DNA of 64,000 bases from CAJBNH01 sp964447285 (GTDB taxonomy: Bacteria > Myxococcota_A > UBA9042), in contig CAYURO010000010.1 in NCBI GenBank assembly GCA_964447285.1, positions 75,433-139,432 on the forward strand, in the 5' to 3' direction. The position numbers and the translations under genes were made by a program. The first letter of the stretch is position 1; the number at the start of each line of letters is the position of its first letter. Of this stretch, positions 61,531-64,000 are shown one piece after another. The notes below the pieces were generated by a model, which did no database searches, was not told where the DNA came from, and saw only the letters and a program-made list of their open reading frames with translations.

Positions 61531-63980
61531 GAACGTACGCGGAAGCGGCTGAATGGAGACGGAGTTTCGACGGTCTCAGGCTCCATGCCCAGGAAGGCGC
61601 GAGAAGCCCCGCGAGACGTCACGCGCCCCTGCGCCAACATCGCGGTGAACCAGAACGTGCTGCCGCGCCCGGGTTCGCTGGCCGCGCCAGCATCGCCGCC
61701 CATCAGGACTGCCACCTTCTTCGCAATGGCCAGACCCAGACCTGCGCCACTCGCACCCGCAGCACCATCGGACTCCTGTCGCTCGAACGCCGAGAACAGC
61801 TGCGGCATGATCTCTGGCGGAACCCCCTTGCCGGTGTCGATCACCTCAAACCGCACCAACACGCCGTCTGCAAGCATCTCGTCGGCCCGCACCCGCAACG
61901 TAATCGTCCCCGCGTCTGTCGCTTTCGCGGCGTTCAGCCCCAGGTGCATCAGCACTTGCATGATCCGCGTGGCGTCCCCCAGCAACGGCTTGGGCAGGCG
62001 CTGGACGTCGGTCACAACCTGCACTTTGGGCGACCGCAGGCGGGACTCGACGGTCGCCACCACGTGAGCGACCACGGCATCGACCTGCACCTCAGCCCGC
62101 TCGAGCTCGAAGCGCCCCGCCTCGATCTTCGAGAGGTCGAGCATGGAGTTCACGAGCTCGACCAGACGCTGCGCCTCCACGTCTAGCTTGCCCAACCGGT
62201 CAAGCTGCAGCGAGGTCAGTCCCAACCGCCGAATCATGCCGACCAATCCGCCTATGCTGTTCAGCGGTCCGCGAATCTCGTGCGACAGGTTGGCCAGAAA
62301 CGCGCTCTTGGCCAAGCTGGCGGCCTCTGCCGATTGCTTCGCGGCGGCCAGCTCGGCTGTTCGCTCTTCGACCAGCTGCTCCAGCCCTTGACGGTACGCA
62401 TCCAGCTCAACCTCGGTCCGCTTGCGCTCGCTGATGTCTGCGCAGCTGCCGACCATCCGCAACGGCGCGCCCTCAGCGTCCCTCTCGACGATGCGGCCGC
62501 GGTCTTGCACCCACACGATGGTGCCGTCGCTGCGGCGCATGCGGTGCTCGGAGTAGTAGGTCTCAGCCGTGCCATTCAGGCAGGCGGCAATCCGCTCACC
62601 GACGCGGCTGCGATCCTCTGGATGCAGGAGCGTATCGAATGATTCCAGCGAGTCGTCGCGACTGTCGTCGGTGATTCCCGCGATGCGGTACCACTGGTCG
62701 TTGTGCGAAACATGCCCGGTGGGGATGTGCCAATCCCAAATGCCTTCACGTGTCGCGTCCAACACGTCCTGCAGCTGACGCTCTCGGTCGGCCACCTGCT
62801 CCTGTGCATGGACCAGGTCGGTCACGTCGTGGGCGACCACCACGATGCGGTTGAACCCACCGCTGTCCTTGAACGGCTTCTTCGTCGACCGATAGTGCCG
62901 GATCTCTCCGGTCACCGCGTCCCGGCTGGGCTCTGCGACGACCTCAGTTTGTCCCTTGGCCATGATGTCGAGCACGTTGCGGCGGAACGCGTCGGCGATC
63001 TCTGTCGGAACGCCGAAGTCGCCGTCGTGCTTGCCGACCAGCTTGTCCGGAGTCGTACCGTACAACCTGGCAACCGCTAGATTTCCCAGCAAAAAGTCGC
63101 CTTTGTGGTCCTTCAACACAACCGGATCCGGCAGCTCGTCCAGCACGGTACGCAGCAAGGTCTGGCTCTCGCGCAGTGCCGACTCGGCCTGGTGGCGGTC
63201 GGTGACGTCGCGCGCCAGCACCATGAAGCGCAGGGACTCGCCATCGACCGGCGCCTTGCGAGCGACCGAGAGCTCGAACCTGCGGTTCCCCGATGGCAGC
63301 TGCAGGTCGTACTGCGAGCCCACAGAGAATCCTGTCCGGTTCGCCTCCGCCATGGCCGCACGGCACACCACGGCCACGTCGGGTGGCAGCACGTCTTCCA
63401 CGACGCGGCCCAAAAAGACCTCGGGGGAAGCGGCAAGCAGGTCAGTCCGCGGCGAGTGGTAGTCCATGAACTGCCCGTCGCCGTCGATCTCGAACAGCAG
63501 GTCGGGCAGCGCATCCAAGGTCGCCTGCAGGCGTTTCTCCAGAGCCTCGACCTGATGCTGCCGCCGCTTGTAGTCCGTGATGTCTGTCGAGAAGCCCGTC
63601 AGCCCGACCACCTGCCCTGCCGCGTCGAACAGAGGCTGCCGGTTGGTCCAGACCTGGCGGACTTCTCCAGTGCGGGCGACGACGACCTGCTCCTCACGCC
63701 TGACACACTCGCCGGAGCGCAGCATCTCGTCTTCGTGCCACCGAATGTCGGCGGCCCTGGTCGTGTCGAAGAAATCGGCCGAAGTCCGCCCCAGCACTTG
63801 GTGCGCTTGCAGGTCGAACAATTGGGCACCTGCGCGATTGATGTAGACGTAGCGGCCCTGCACGTCCTTGGCGAACACGTAGGTGTCCAAACGGTCCAAG
63901 ATCGCTTGCAAGTCGATGGCAGTCGATGCTGCGGGCAGGTTGGGCGATGTCAACAGCGCTCTGAAACTGATCCACCTCAT
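61527..63980 (-). CDS. Sensor histidine kinase with four PAS domains
   Basis: 817 residues from ATG 63980. Four PAS/PAC units at about 24-137 (ILDRLDTYVFAKDVQG), 150-265 (DALPDLLFEIDGDGQ), 275-395 (DELPDPVVLKDHKGDF) and 405-530 (ATREGIWDWHIPTGHVS). Coiled coil, HisKA with LSHEIRGPLNSI (phospho-His), and HATPase with GLGLAIAKKV. No membrane helix, so it is a soluble sensor of redox, light or small ligands. No receiver domain, and no partner regulator adjacent. The ATG falls inside a duplicated 20-bp element at the window edge (FRALL region encoded by it). The true start may therefore be a later TTG near 63953, or the original 5' end may have been altered by insertion. Confidence 0.85.
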   Translation of the reverse strand: MRWISFRALLTSPNLPAASTAIDLQAILDRLDTYVFAKDVQGRYVYINRAGAQLFDLQAHQVLGRTSADFFDTTRAADIRWHEDEMLRSGECVRREEQVVVARTGEVRQVWTNRQPLFDAAGQVVGLTGFSTDITDYKRRQHQVEALEKRLQATLDALPDLLFEIDGDGQFMDYHSPRTDLLAASPEVFLGRVVEDVLPPDVAVVCRAAMAEANRTGFSVGSQYDLQLPSGNRRFELSVARKAPVDGESLRFMVLARDVTDRHQAESALRESQTLLRTVLDELPDPVVLKDHKGDFLLGNLAVARLYGTTPDKLVGKHDGDFGVPTEIADAFRRNVLDIMAKGQTEVVAEPSRDAVTGEIRHYRSTKKPFKDSGGFNRIVVVAHDVTDLVHAQEQVADRERQLQDVLDATREGIWDWHIPTGHVSHNDQWYRIAGITDDSRDDSLESFDTLLHPEDRSRVGERIAACLNGTAETYYSEHRMRRSDGTIVWVQDRGRIVERDAEGAPLRMVGSCADISERKRTEVELDAYRQGLEQLVEERTAELAAAKQSAEAASLAKSAFLANLSHEIRGPLNSIGGLVGMIRRLGLTSLQLDRLGKLDVEAQRLVELVNSMLDLSKIEAGRFELERAEVQVDAVVAHVVATVESRLRSPKVQVVTDVQRLPKPLLGDATRIMQVLMHLGLNAAKATDAGTITLRVRADEMLADGVLVRFEVIDTGKGVPPEIMPQLFSAFERQESDGAAGASGAGLGLAIAKKVAVLMGGDAGAASEPGRGSTFWFTAMLAQGRVTSRGASRAFLGMEPETVETPSPFSRFRVRS

Positions 63981-64000
63981 CGCTCTGAAACTGATCCACC
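63957..64000. repeat. Duplicated 20-bp element at the right edge
   Basis: CGCTCTGAAACTGATCCACC occurs at 63957-63976 and again at 63981-64000, separated by TCAT. Adjacent multiple direct repeats of this size with a GATCCAC core are reminiscent of the terminal repeats of IS21-family elements, whose body would lie to the right. The window ends in the second copy, so this cannot be confirmed. Confidence 0.6.

Overview
The window is GC-rich DNA with densely packed genes on both strands. It looks like the chromosome of a Gram-negative, predatory or social deltaproteobacterial-type bacterium, most likely Myxococcota (Bradymonadia or Polyangia-like). The reasons are: large secreted lipoproteins built from Cys-rich CDDGxxCT repeats behind Asp/Thr-rich linkers, MopE-type CDGxTDE motifs, GYF_2 and MJ0042 zinc-ribbon domains, an AgmX/GltJ-like gliding-motility protein, DUF4139, REC-HD-GYP regulators and many lipoproteins. 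The lineage is inferred from gene content, not from a marker-gene tree.

Layout. 1-7.5 kb: the 5' part of a PstS-like binding protein, a 2Fe-2S ferredoxin, and two divergent giant Cys-rich lipoproteins. 7.5-16.6 kb: a rhodanese lipoprotein, a MalK/E/F/G-type sugar ABC importer, a PfkB kinase, a GT2 glycosyltransferase and a tryptophanase-family lyase. 16.6-19.9 kb: a GYF_2 membrane protein, a hotdog thioesterase-like protein and a radical SAM/SPASM enzyme. 19.9-23.4 kb (minus strand): an MBL lipoprotein, an ArsM-like methyltransferase, a 33-residue Cys-rich peptide, a CPPC thioredoxin and a thioredoxin reductase, which read as one metalloid or thiol module. 23.5-33.6 kb: a DUF4139 lipoprotein, a MurG-like glycosyltransferase, leuS, a ClpA-type unfoldase, a 560-bp gene-poor stretch and a lipid kinase.

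33.9-42.1 kb: an AgmX/GltJ-like protein, thymidine kinase overlapping a deoxynucleoside kinase, REC-HD-GYP, an adenosine-deaminase-like protein that has lost its catalytic motifs, a MaoC hydratase, a LonN-domain protein, a small anchored protein and a CxxxY-type CcmE. 42.6-54.5 kb: a third Cys-rich lipoprotein, SemiSWEET, a three-gene signalling group (REC-HD-GYP, PAS, NarL-type), hrpB, an exported protein, a C4-pathway 5-aminolevulinate synthase and a triheme lipoprotein. 54.5-64 kb: an acyl-CoA synthetase, an MBL protein, a five-gene zinc-uptake operon led by a ribbon-helix-helix/zinc-ribbon protein with a palindromic operator candidate, and a four-PAS histidine kinase whose 5' end runs into a duplicated 20-bp element at the right edge.

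The strongest leads are the ArsM-like/Cys-peptide/thioredoxin operon, the self-regulated zinc-uptake operon, and the degenerate adenosine deaminase next to two nucleoside kinases. No tRNA, rRNA, CRISPR array or intact transposase gene was seen.
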